Of a stretch of DNA of 15,932 nt, positions 7,049 through 14,664 are shown piece by piece. The DNA is from Actinomycetota bacterium (lineage in GTDB: Bacteria > Actinomycetota > Thermoleophilia > Solirubrobacterales > Thermoleophilaceae). How positions within the stretch are numbered: the stretch's first letter is position 1; each line of letters begins with the position of its first letter. The DNA lies in assembly GCA_005883295.1 (NCBI GenBank), contig VAWV01000093.1:1-15932 (forward strand). The letters run 5' to 3'. The translations under genes were made by a program, and so were the position numbers. Under the pieces are notes generated by a model. It worked only from the letters and a program-made list of their open reading frames with translations. It searched no databases and was not told where the DNA came from.

Positions 7049-7831
7049 GTGAAGCTCCTGTTCGTCGGCGACGTCGTGGGCAGCCCGGGCCGGCGGGCGC
7101 TGCGAGAGCTCCTGCCGTTGCTGCGCGACCAGCACCAGCCGGACTTCGTGGTCGTGAACGGCGAGAACGCCGCCGGCGGCCTCGGGATCACCCCCAAGAT
7201 CGTCCGCGAGCTCCTGGACGACCTCGCCGTCGACGCCATCACGCTCGGCAACCACGCCTACCACCACCGCGAGGTGTACGAGCTCCTGGACACCGAGGAC
7301 CGGATCGTGCGGCCGGCCAACTACCCGAAGGGCAACCCCGGGCGCGGGTTCACGGTGGTGGAGCGCGAGGGCCAGCGCCTCTGCGTGGTGAACCTGAGCG
7401 GCATCGTGTTCGTCCAGGCGGCGCGCACGCCGTTCGCCGAGGTCGACGCGATCCTCGCCGAGGTCCGCGGCCGCGCCGACCATGTCCTGCTGGACTTCCA
7501 CGCCGAGGCCACGAGCGAGAAGATCGCGATGGGCTGGCACGTGGACGGCCGGGTGACCGCGTGCCTGGGGACGCACACGCACGTGCCGACCGCGGACGCC
7601 CGGGTCCTCCCCGGCGGGACCGCCTACGTCACGGACGTCGGGATGACCGGCGCGCGCGGCGGTGTGATCGGGGTGCGCCGCGACCAGGCGCTCGAGCGTT
7701 TCCGGACGATGATGCCCGTGAAGTTCGACACCGCCGAGGACGACCCGTGGCTGAACGGGATCCTGGTGGAGGCGGACGCCGGCGGCCACGCGACGGGGGT
7801 CGAGCAGATCCTGGTGGAGGCGCCGGGGTAG
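7049..7831 (+). CDS. ymdB: YmdB/TIGR00282-family metallophosphodiesterase
   Basis: Calcineurin-like metallophosphatase of 260 residues; Bacillus YmdB acts on 2',3'-cyclic nucleotides and affects biofilm and motility gene expression. Metal-site motifs are in family order: FVGDVVG (D8), NGENAAGG (E39, N40), LGNHAY (N68, H69), LLDFHAEATSEKIAMGW (H151) and GTHTHVPTAD (H176, H178), followed by YVTDVGMTG. The stretch after MTG (ARGGVIG) differs from the PYDSVIG usual in relatives. The GTG at 7049 is chosen because KLLFVGDVVG follows at once, as in homologues, and a GGGAG lies upstream; other in-frame GTGs (7025, 7031) would only add a few residues. The gene stands alone between a divergent and a convergent neighbour and ends at a hairpin pair. 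Confidence 0.95.
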   Translation: MKLLFVGDVVGSPGRRALRELLPLLRDQHQPDFVVVNGENAAGGLGITPKIVRELLDDLAVDAITLGNHAYHHREVYELLDTEDRIVRPANYPKGNPGRGFTVVEREGQRLCVVNLSGIVFVQAARTPFAEVDAILAEVRGRADHVLLDFHAEATSEKIAMGWHVDGRVTACLGTHTHVPTADARVLPGGTAYVTDVGMTGARGGVIGVRRDQALERFRTMMPVKFDTAEDDPWLNGILVEADAGGHATGVEQILVEAPG

Positions 7832-7837
7832 CTGAAC

Positions 7838-7900
7838 GCGCCGGGATACCCGGCGCTGTGTGAACTAGGGGGCCTATAAGACCCCCTAGGTAACACAGCG
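7838..7900. terminator. Two overlapping hairpins, probable bidirectional terminator
   Basis: This lies in the 93-base gap between two convergent genes. Hairpin 1 (7838-7856) has an 8-base perfect stem GCGCCGGG/CCCGGCGC with a 3-base loop. Hairpin 2 (7854-7900) has 19-base arms, 7854-7872 and 7882-7900, with two mismatches and a 9-base loop; the arm ends are CGCTGTGT and CTAGGGGG. The hairpins share bases 7854-7856, so both cannot form completely at once. There is no strong U-tract, as is common in high-GC actinobacteria. Confidence 0.75.
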
Positions 7901-7924
7901 GGCCGAACCCACCCCCTTCATCGC

Positions 7925-9610
7925 CTAACCCGGCGCCGTTTCGGGCACGGCCGGCGCCCCGAGCGGCACACGCGCCCGGTCGCGCACCGCCGCCGGCGCC
8001 TCCGCCGCTCGCGGCGCACCGAGCACCGCCACGAACACCAGCGGCGCGAACCACGGGATGTAGAGGTAGAACCAGTGCACCGCGCCGAGCTGGAGCGCGA
8101 TCAGCACGGCCGCGCCGAGCGCCGCGACCTGGACGGTCGTCCGCCGCCCGCGCGGCACGAAGGCAACCAGCACCGCGAGCGCAGCCGCGGCGACCTCCAC
8201 CGCCACATGCAGCCCGGCCAGCCCGGAGTGCTGCCCCCACAGGCTGAACGGCGACTCCCGGCCGGCCTGGTACCCGAGCGTGCGATCCCACAACGCGCGA
8301 AGGCCGCCGTGGGGAACGAACGGCGCGAAGGCCGCCACCGTGACCACCACGACCGCGACCGCGGCCACGAGCACGGATCGCCGGCTCACCGACCGCCCGC
8401 GCACGAGCAGAGGCACCAGCGCCGCCGGCGCGAACTTCGCGGCAGCCGCCATCGCCACCAGCGCGCCCCGCACCGGCGCCGATGACAGCGCCACCAGGGC
8501 CCAGGTAACGAGCATCGCCACGGCCGAGTCGTTGGAGTTCGATTGGAGTGCGAAGTCCGTGTAGGGATAGGCCACCCACGCGAATGCGAGCGCCACGCCT
8601 AGCTCGAACCCCTGCGGCCCGGCTCGCATCCGCCTGCCGAGCAGGAACAGCCCGAGCAGCGTGAGCAGGTCGAACGCGATCGCCGCCGCGTGCGCGGCGG
8701 GCAGGTCGCCCCAGTGGCCGTCGAACCCGAACACGCGCTCGAACGGCACGTAGAGGAGATAGTTGACCGGGCCGTAGGTGTCGCCGTGCTCGTCGTCGGG
8801 CGAGAAGCGGCCGTGGTAGAGCCCGTGCCCCGTGGCGATCCGGTGGGCCCCGATCACACCGGAGTACCCCACGTCGATCACGCTCGAGTCGGCCATGTTC
8901 AGCGCCACCCTGAACCCGGCCAGGAAGAGCACCGCAAGCGCCAGCCACGCGGCCGGGATCACCGGGAACACACGAGCGCTCGTTTCGCGCGCACGGAAGC
9001 CGGCCCAGAGCATCCTGACCAGCAGGTAGACGAGCACCGGGTAGACCAGCGGCACCGACGCCGAGATGTCGGCGCGGTTGAAGAAGAAGTGCGACGCCCC
9101 GAAGGCGAGCAGCGCGAGGAGGTCGAGGTGCAGCAGCCGGAACGGCCGTCGCGGATCCACGAACGGGAGCAGGAACAGCACGCAGAGCGGCAGCCAGACG
9201 TAGGGCGCGTTCAGCTTGCCCCCGAACTGTCCCGAGTAGCCGCGGGCCATCTTCCAGGCCACCTGCCAGCCGGTCCACGACTCGACGATCGCGCCCGACG
9301 GGTCGTCGACGATCACCTGAGCGCGCTCCTTCCCCCCCTGGAAGAAGCTCACCTGCCACCTGATCGGCCCATCTAGGTAGGCGTACGCGGCCAGGTGCCC
9401 GCGCCGGAGCTCCTCGCTCCGGATCTTCCCGTCGGTCCGCGCGATCGCGATCGCACGGTTCGCGCTCAGCCGGTGGAAAGGCGGCGGCTTCGTGTACGAC
9501 GGCGGCTGCGGAAGCTGCTGGGCGTGGGCGGCTGCAGGCAGCGTGCCCGCTACCAGGACGGCGAGTGCGGCCGGGAGAGCAAAGGACCTGCCCCAGCAGA
9601 GCCCGCACAC
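7925..9610 (-). CDS. GT-C/GT87-like polytopic membrane protein with secreted N-terminal domain
   Basis: 561 residues from the GTG at 9610. A signal peptide (about 5-30, ending AAAHA) is followed by a soluble domain (31-135) with VSFFQGG, VIVDDPSGAIVESW and AWKMARG, which looks PepSY-like. About ten hydrophobic segments follow from 137 to 530. The loop with VIDVGYSGVIGAHRIATGHG (244-263) and GDTYGPVNYLLYVPFE (276-291), plus AAAAKFAPAALVPLL (388-402), resembles polyprenyl-phosphate-dependent GT-C/DUF2029 mannosyltransferases. It would then transfer sugars outside the membrane. The GTG is chosen because it gives a clean signal peptide; a longer reading to 9736 runs into the GtrA gene. Last gene of the envelope operon, next to a GtrA protein that may supply the lipid-linked sugar. 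Donor and acceptor are unknown. Confidence 0.8.
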   Translation of the reverse strand: MCGLCWGRSFALPAALAVLVAGTLPAAAHAQQLPQPPSYTKPPPFHRLSANRAIAIARTDGKIRSEELRRGHLAAYAYLDGPIRWQVSFFQGGKERAQVIVDDPSGAIVESWTGWQVAWKMARGYSGQFGGKLNAPYVWLPLCVLFLLPFVDPRRPFRLLHLDLLALLAFGASHFFFNRADISASVPLVYPVLVYLLVRMLWAGFRARETSARVFPVIPAAWLALAVLFLAGFRVALNMADSSVIDVGYSGVIGAHRIATGHGLYHGRFSPDDEHGDTYGPVNYLLYVPFERVFGFDGHWGDLPAAHAAAIAFDLLTLLGLFLLGRRMRAGPQGFELGVALAFAWVAYPYTDFALQSNSNDSAVAMLVTWALVALSSAPVRGALVAMAAAAKFAPAALVPLLVRGRSVSRRSVLVAAVAVVVVTVAAFAPFVPHGGLRALWDRTLGYQAGRESPFSLWGQHSGLAGLHVAVEVAAAALAVLVAFVPRGRRTTVQVAALGAAVLIALQLGAVHWFYLYIPWFAPLVFVAVLGAPRAAEAPAAVRDRARVPLGAPAVPETAPG

Positions 9611-9699
9611 CCGGATACGACCGGGATGGCGTCGCGGATGGTCCTCGCCCCGCTCGCCCCCCGGTCGCCCCGGGTGCACGCGCCCTACTGGGACAGGTC
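9611..9699. other. Intergenic spacer within the envelope operon
   Basis: 89 bases between the GtrA stop and the GTG of the GT-C-like gene. It is GC-rich. I see no convincing promoter, ribosome-binding site or hairpin; it could hold an N-terminal extension or a weak internal promoter. Confidence 0.4.
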
Positions 9700-10233
9700 C
9701 TAGGAGCCGCGCGCGGCGCGGTACCCGAAGGTCCACATCTTGTTGCCGACGAAGTTGAGCGGCGTGGCCGTGATGATCGAGATCGCCTGCGCGACCGTAG
9801 CGGGCAGGCTGGTGGTGGTGACCAGGAGCTGGAGGATGCCGAGCGCGAACAGGAAGGCCGCGACGCTGACCGTGAAGAAGCGCGCCGCCTGGAAGCCCGC
9901 GTGGTGGTCACGGGCGCCGTGCTTGCCGAACGTCCAGTGCCGGTTCCACCAGAAGTTGTTGAACAGTGCGATCACGAACGCGAGCGTCGCCGCCGCGATG
10001 TGGTGGACGCCCATCAGGTGGTTGACGACGAAGAACACCGACACGTTCACCACGAATCCCGACCCGCCGACGATGCAGAACTTGACGAGCTGGAACCAGT
10101 TGTGCGGCCGGCGCATGCCGTGGCGCACGCGGGTGTGAATGCGCTGCGGCGGGGCCTGCGGCCTGGCCGGGCGCACCGGAGTTCTCGCGGCCTCGATCGG
10201 GGCCGTGGCGGTGTCCTCGGGCATCGCGGTCAC
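9700..10233 (-). CDS. GtrA-family four-helix membrane protein
   Basis: 177 residues. A basic, proline-rich cytoplasmic N-terminus (about 1-45) precedes the GtrA domain: LVKFCIVGGSGFVVNVSVFF (49-68), AAATLAFVIALFNNFWWNRHWTF (80-102), a third segment (about 119-137) and a fourth (about 146-162) ending in PLNFVGNKMWTF. Two N..WTF motifs are the family hallmark. GtrA-type proteins are linked to moving polyprenyl-phosphate sugars across the membrane for polysaccharide glycosylation. The start is GTG at 10233, overlapping the upstream stop as GTGA; ATG at 10224 is an equally possible start three codons later. Its location beside a GT-C-like protein supports a sugar-lipid role. Confidence 0.9.
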   Translation of the reverse strand: MTAMPEDTATAPIEAARTPVRPARPQAPPQRIHTRVRHGMRRPHNWFQLVKFCIVGGSGFVVNVSVFFVVNHLMGVHHIAAATLAFVIALFNNFWWNRHWTFGKHGARDHHAGFQAARFFTVSVAAFLFALGILQLLVTTTSLPATVAQAISIITATPLNFVGNKMWTFGYRAARGS

Positions 10234-11608
10234 GAGGGTAGCGTGAAGTGGCGCAGGACGAGGGGGGTTATGTCCGCGATGGTCCACCGTTCCGGGTAGC
10301 CGCCGGGCGGCTCCTTAAGACCGCACATGATCAGCGCGCCGAGCGAATCACCCCGCAGAAGCGAGCCGTGGCTTCCCCCGCCCACGTGGGCGATCCCGCC
10401 CCAGTCGACGAACTCGAACCCGCCATCCGCGGAGATGAGGATGTCGCCGGTGCGGGGGCTCTGCAGCGCCGACCAGAGCCGCGGCGCTCCCCGCGCGCGT
10501 CCTCCAGCCCGCCGTCCGGGGCGAACCGCAGCTCGCCGTGCGGCGTCCAGACCGCGGCCTCGTCCCCCCTGCGGTAGGCGATGGCATCGAGTCCTTGCAC
10601 GCCCTTCAGGTCGCGCAGCAGCCGCCGCATCAGCGTGTCCCGGCGCTCCGGATCGAGCACGTACACCTGCGCCGACCGCTGAGACGGGCAGACCGCGATC
10701 TCGGCCGTCGCGGGGTCCTCGTCGGGCATCAGGACGTTCCACGACGACAGCGCCTCGCGCAGGTTCACCCGGTCGGACACCGCGGTCTGGGAGTGGTCGG
10801 ACATCACGATCACGGCGTGCTCGCGAAGGAACTCGTCCGGACCGCCGGCCGCGTGCATGATCCGCTCGAGCGCCCGGTCGGCCGACGCGATCGACGTGAC
10901 CTGGGCGAACTGGCCGCGCCGGTGGGAGTAGGTGTCGTTGTCGGGCAGCGACACGAGCACGAAGTCGACCAGGTCGTTCTCCACGAGGTGGGCGGTGACG
11001 CAGGCGGTGTGCTGGTCGCGCTGGCCAGGCATGCCGAGCGTGGAGCGGCAGTCCGTCCTGCGCGAGGCGAACAGGTCGGCGTAGAAGAGCTCGTCCGGTC
11101 CCCACACCGCGTGGCGGAACTGACCTCCCGCCGCCCGGACGATTGCGGGATAGATGCCGCCCTCGGCCGCCGTGTGCCGCGTGCGCCCGCGGTAGATCAG
11201 GTAGGTCGTGCACGCCGTCCGGATGCCACCGTCCTGGAGGTGCTCGAAGACAGTCTTCGGCGTCCGGCTCAGGTGCGCCAGGTTCATGTTGTAGACGGTG
11301 TCCTGGAGCGAGCGGACGATCCCGAACGTCCTGCTGGCCTCGAACGAGCTGCCGTACTCCACGTAGCGCCCCTCTCCGCGGTGAAACCAGTTCATCGACG
11401 GGATGTGGTGCTCCGCGGGGCCGACGCCCGTGGCGATCGTCGCGGCGGCCACCGGCGTGACCGAGGGGAAGGTGGAGACGCAGTCGCGCACGTAGATCCC
11501 GCGCTCGATCAGCCTGGCGAGCGCGGGTGCACGCCCGTGCTCCACGGCCCGGTCGAGCATCTCCGGCTTGAGGGCGTCGATTACGGCGAGGACGAGCTTC
11601 TTCGTCAC
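10230..11608 (-). pseudogene. Type I phosphodiesterase/nucleotide pyrophosphatase-like enzyme with frame change
   Basis: Alkaline-phosphatase-superfamily hydrolase. The first frame (GTG at 11608) shows AVIDALKPEM (D11), STFPSVTPVAAATIATG (T51 as likely nucleophile), LPDNDTYSHRRG (D225, H229) and VIVMSDHSQT (D271, H272). After FAPDGGLEDARG the frame changes at about 10481-10500. The homologous C-terminus goes on in another frame as RLWSALQSPRTGDILIS, FEFVDWGG and HVGGGSHGSL, which holds the last metal-binding histidine. As read, the first frame gives 425 residues ending at 10331 without that motif. Adding one G to the run at 10489-10492 restores a 459-residue protein; a larger loss of 3k+1 bases would also fit. 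The start overlaps the DUF4126 stop as GTGA. The substrate is unknown. Confidence 0.85.
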
Positions 11609-12309
11609 CGCAGGACCCGTAGGCCCTCGTACTTTCGCTCGCCGCCGGTGCGCGTGCGCACGAGCAGGAGGAGGAACGCGACCACGGCGACGAGGCCGAG
11701 CGGCGGGAACGCGATCGCCGCCCCGGCGAGTACGAGCGCGATCCCGTCCGCGTACAGGGTGAGCAGGGCACCGCCGCCGGCCTCGAGCCGGCGCCGGGCG
11801 CGCGCGAAGAGCATCGCCACGGCTGCGTAGCCGAGCGCGGCGCACGCCACCCCCGCCACGAGGCCCGGCCAGCTCTCGCGGTGTCCCTCCGCGAGGCTCG
11901 CGGCGAACAGGAGCGCCCCGAGCACCAGCGCGCCGGCGGCCAAGAGGAGCGAGGCCGGATCGCGCGGGCTGCCGGCGCCGGATCCGCCGCGGCGGTCGAG
12001 CCCGTAGGCGATCACCGCCAGCGCGAACACGCCCAGCAGGAAGCCCCGGCTCTCGAGGAAGTCGTACGAGGTCCCGGAGAAGTTGAGGCCGATGTCCCCG
12101 CGCGCGAGCGCTCCCGCCAGGAGCGGCGGGAGATACGGGCGCACCCCGCTCGCACCGGCGAGACCGGCGCCCTGGCCGATGTCGAAGAACAGACTGATGG
12201 CCGCCTCGTTTCGGAGGCGCGTCGCCCCCGGTAGGCTCAGAGGCGTGACGATAGACGACCACCCCGACCGGGGAAGGGGCGCTGTCGAGGGAGGCGAATG
12301 GACACGCAT
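11605..12309 (-). CDS. DUF4126-like membrane protein
   Basis: The recognisable part begins at LFFDIGQGAGLAGASGVRPY (from about 12192), matching the N-terminus of DUF4126-type membrane proteins, and continues with about six hydrophobic segments to a basic C-terminus (GGERKYEGLRVLR). Function unknown. The start is unclear: the only in-frame usual starts are ATG at 12309 and GTG at 12327, which add about 39 or more non-conserved residues and overlap the divergent aminotransferase start. CTG at 12240 or 12192 would fit the family better. First gene of the minus-strand envelope operon; its stop overlaps the phosphoesterase start. Confidence 0.75.
   Translation of the reverse strand: MRVHSPPSTAPLPRSGWSSIVTPLSLPGATRLRNEAAISLFFDIGQGAGLAGASGVRPYLPPLLAGALARGDIGLNFSGTSYDFLESRGFLLGVFALAVIAYGLDRRGGSGAGSPRDPASLLLAAGALVLGALLFAASLAEGHRESWPGLVAGVACAALGYAAVAMLFARARRRLEAGGGALLTLYADGIALVLAGAAIAFPPLGLVAVVAFLLLLVRTRTGGERKYEGLRVLR
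12287..12294 (+). promoter_or_regulatory. Candidate ribosome-binding site of the aminotransferase gene
   Basis: GAGGGAGG stands 13 bases before the ATG at 12308. The spacing is long; it is only 3 bases before the ATG at 12298, but that codon opens a different, unsupported frame. Confidence 0.4.
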
Positions 12310-13672
12310 GTCGCGCCCGCGCTCCACAAAGCGCGACCTCGAGCGCTACGCCGGCCTGTTCGCGGCGCGCACGCGCGAGATGAAGTCCTCCGCGATGCGC
12401 GACATGATGGCCATCACCCAGCGGCCGGAGGTGATCTCGCTCGCCGGCGGTCTGCCGGAGACAGGCAGCTTCCCGCCCGAGAGCTTCGCGGCCGCGGCGC
12501 AGCGCATAGCCGCCGAGTCCTGCGCGCGGGCGCTCCAGTACGGGCCCACCGAGGGGCTCGACGAGGTCAAAGTCTGCATCACCGAGGTGATGGCCGCCGA
12601 GGACATGCCCGTGGACCTGGACGACATGATCGTGACCACCGGCGGCCAGCAGGTGATCGACCTGGTCACCAAGACGCTGATCGACCCGGGCGACGTGATC
12701 GTGGCGGAGGGCCCGACCTACCCGGGAGCAGTCCCCACCTTCTCCTCCTACCAGGCCCACGTCGTGCACATCGACGTCGACTCCGACGGAATGCGCGTCG
12801 AGCTGATGGAGGACGTCCTGGACCAGCTCGAGCGTGACGGGCGCCGGACGAAGTTCGTCTACACGGTCCCGAGCTTCCAGAACCCTGCCGGTGTGACCAT
12901 GTCACTCGAGCGGCGCCGGAAGCTCGTGGAGATCGCGAACCGTCGCGAGTTGCTCGTCCTCGAGGACAACCCGTACGGGCTGCTGCGCTACGAGGGCGCG
13001 CCGCTCCCCACGCTCCGGGCACTCGACGGCGGCGTCTACGTGATGTACCTCGGCACCTTCTCCAAGATCCTCTCACCCGGGATCCGCCTGGGGTGGATCG
13101 TCGCGCCGCCGCCGGTGCTCGAGAAGGTCAACCTGGGCAAGCAGGCCGCGGATCTCTGCACCTCCACCCTCACCCAGCTCATGGTCCGGGCCTTCTTCGA
13201 CCAGGGGATCTGGCGGGACTACGTGGACTCGCTCAACGAGATCCACCGCTGCCGGCGCGACGCGATGCTCGACGCGCTGGCGGAGTTCTTCCCACCGCAG
13301 GCGGAGTGGACGCGCCCGGCTGGCGGCCTCTTCGTCTGGGTCACGTTGCCCGACTTCATCGACACCACCGACCTCCTCGCGCGCGCGCTGCGCGACAACG
13401 TCGCGTTCGTCCCGGGCGAGGGGGCCTTCCTCGATGGCCGGGGCCGCAGCTCGATGCGGCTCAACTTCTCGGGGTCCGACGAGGACACGATCCGCGAGGG
13501 CGTCCGCCGGATCGGCGAGGTGGTGGCCGAGCAGGTCGCCCTCTACGGGACACTGACCGGCGAGGACCGCCCACCCGCGCCGAAGCGCGCGCCGTCCCCG
13601 CCGAAGGAGGAGCCGGAGGCGGGCGGCGAGACCGGCGCCCGTGTGTTGCCAATGCGCCGGCGCGCCGGCTAG
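12308..13672 (+). CDS. Fold-type I PLP-dependent aminotransferase (2-aminoadipate/LysN-like group)
   Basis: 454 residues. It has ISLAGGLP (43-50), QYGPTEG (77-83), SFQNPAG (189-195), LEDNPYG (218-224), the PLP lysine K253 in GTFSKILSPGIRLGW and the carboxylate-binding arginine R384 in SSMRLNFS. This is the class I/II group near LysN/ARO8, without a GntR domain. The exact amino acid used cannot be told. The ATG at 12308 is chosen because RYAGLFAARTREM, conserved in relatives, follows closely. The last 35-40 residues (about 418-454) are rich in Pro, Glu and Lys, look disordered, and lie outside the family core. The next gene starts 12 bases after its stop, so an operon with the ligase is likely. 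Confidence 0.92.
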   Translation: MSRPRSTKRDLERYAGLFAARTREMKSSAMRDMMAITQRPEVISLAGGLPETGSFPPESFAAAAQRIAAESCARALQYGPTEGLDEVKVCITEVMAAEDMPVDLDDMIVTTGGQQVIDLVTKTLIDPGDVIVAEGPTYPGAVPTFSSYQAHVVHIDVDSDGMRVELMEDVLDQLERDGRRTKFVYTVPSFQNPAGVTMSLERRRKLVEIANRRELLVLEDNPYGLLRYEGAPLPTLRALDGGVYVMYLGTFSKILSPGIRLGWIVAPPPVLEKVNLGKQAADLCTSTLTQLMVRAFFDQGIWRDYVDSLNEIHRCRRDAMLDALAEFFPPQAEWTRPAGGLFVWVTLPDFIDTTDLLARALRDNVAFVPGEGAFLDGRGRSSMRLNFSGSDEDTIREGVRRIGEVVAEQVALYGTLTGEDRPPAPKRAPSPPKEEPEAGGETGARVLPMRRRAG

Positions 13673-13684
13673 CGCAGGTTCCGC

Positions 13685-14650
13685 ATGGCACGCGTCGCTG
13701 TCCTCAAAGGGGGGACGTCACTGGAGCGGCAGGTGTCGCTGCGCTCGGGCGCCCGGGTGGAGGACGCGCTCGAGCGCCTGGGGCACGACGTGGTGCCGAT
13801 CGATGCCGGCGCCGACCTGATCGAGCGCCTGCGCGCCGCGTCGCCGGATGCCGCGTTCGTGGCACTGCACGGCCGCGACGGTGAAGACGGCACTGTGCAA
13901 GAGCTCCTCGAGATCCTCGACATCCCCTACACCGGGTCGGGCGTCCTCGCCTGCGTGCGCTCGATCGACAAGGTCCTGACCAAGCACCTGCTCGTCGAGG
14001 CACGGATACCGACTCCCGAGTTCTTCGCCTTCAGCGAGACGGCCTTCAAGCAGCTGGGCGCGGCGGACACGCTCCCGGCGATCGAGGAGCGACTCGATTT
14101 CCCGATCGTCGTGAAGCCGGCCTCCGGCGGCTCCGCGCTCGGGATCAAGTTCGCCCGGACCGCGGAGGACGTGCCGGGTTGCCTCGTCTCCGCCTTCGCG
14201 TACGACCAGAAGGTCCTGCTCGAGCGGCACGTGAGCGGCCGGGACCTGGCCGTTTCGGTGGTGGAGGGGCGCGACGAGCCGCTCGCGCTGCCGGTGGTCG
14301 AGGCCGTCCCGCGCGAGGAGGACTTCTACGACTTCGAGGCCCGCTACGAGATCGGGCGCACCGATTTCGTGTGCCCCGCGGAGCTCGACGAGGACCACAC
14401 GGCGCGCGCGCGGGCGCTCGCGGTCGGCGTCTACAAGCTGCTCGGGTTCTACGGCTTCGGGCGGGTCGACCTGATGCTCGAGGACTCGACCGGCGAGCTG
14501 CAGGTGCTCGAGGCCAACGCCATACCGGGGCTCACCGAGACGAGCCTGCTGCCGCAGGCGGCCGAGGCCGCGGGCATCGACTTCGACTCGCTCGTCGGGC
14601 GGATACTCGAGCTGGCGCTCGAGCGCGGCAGGCCGGCCGCCAGGGTGTAG
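13685..14650 (+). CDS. ddl: D-alanine--D-alanine ligase-like ATP-grasp enzyme
   Basis: 321 residues, close to E. coli DdlB in length. Probable role: ATP-driven joining of two D-alanines for peptidoglycan. Matches: GGTSLERQVSLRSG (E14), HGRDGEDGT (62-70), K96, K144, S150, FYDFEARY (Y221), GFGRVDL (R260, D262) and LEANAIPGLTETSL (E276, N278). Differences from the usual enzyme: GGSALG where EGSSVG is common, R220 for the usual lysine, and EANAIPG for EVNTxPG. The ATP-grasp core is intact, so it is probably active; altered substrate choice is possible. A weak AGG site lies 6 bases before the ATG. It sits 12 bases after the aminotransferase and not among mur genes. Confidence 0.88.
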   Translation: MARVAVLKGGTSLERQVSLRSGARVEDALERLGHDVVPIDAGADLIERLRAASPDAAFVALHGRDGEDGTVQELLEILDIPYTGSGVLACVRSIDKVLTKHLLVEARIPTPEFFAFSETAFKQLGAADTLPAIEERLDFPIVVKPASGGSALGIKFARTAEDVPGCLVSAFAYDQKVLLERHVSGRDLAVSVVEGRDEPLALPVVEAVPREEDFYDFEARYEIGRTDFVCPAELDEDHTARARALAVGVYKLLGFYGFGRVDLMLEDSTGELQVLEANAIPGLTETSLLPQAAEAAGIDFDSLVGRILELALERGRPAARV

Positions 14651-14664
14651 CCCGGGCGGGCACC

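Noticed and set aside
9611..9736. N-terminal extension of the GT-C-like protein to 9736
   Set aside because: It overlaps the GtrA gene and hides a good signal peptide that begins at GTG 9610.
7629..9911. 760-codon minus-strand open frame spanning the terminator and the GT-C-like gene
   Set aside because: Ser/Arg/Ala-rich out-of-frame reading; the GT-C-like protein in the other frame has clear membrane segments.
12298..12837. Open frame from ATG 12298 with close GGAGG
   Set aside because: Although the ribosome-binding spacing looks acceptable, the translation is Arg/His-rich without motifs and is out of frame with the aminotransferase.
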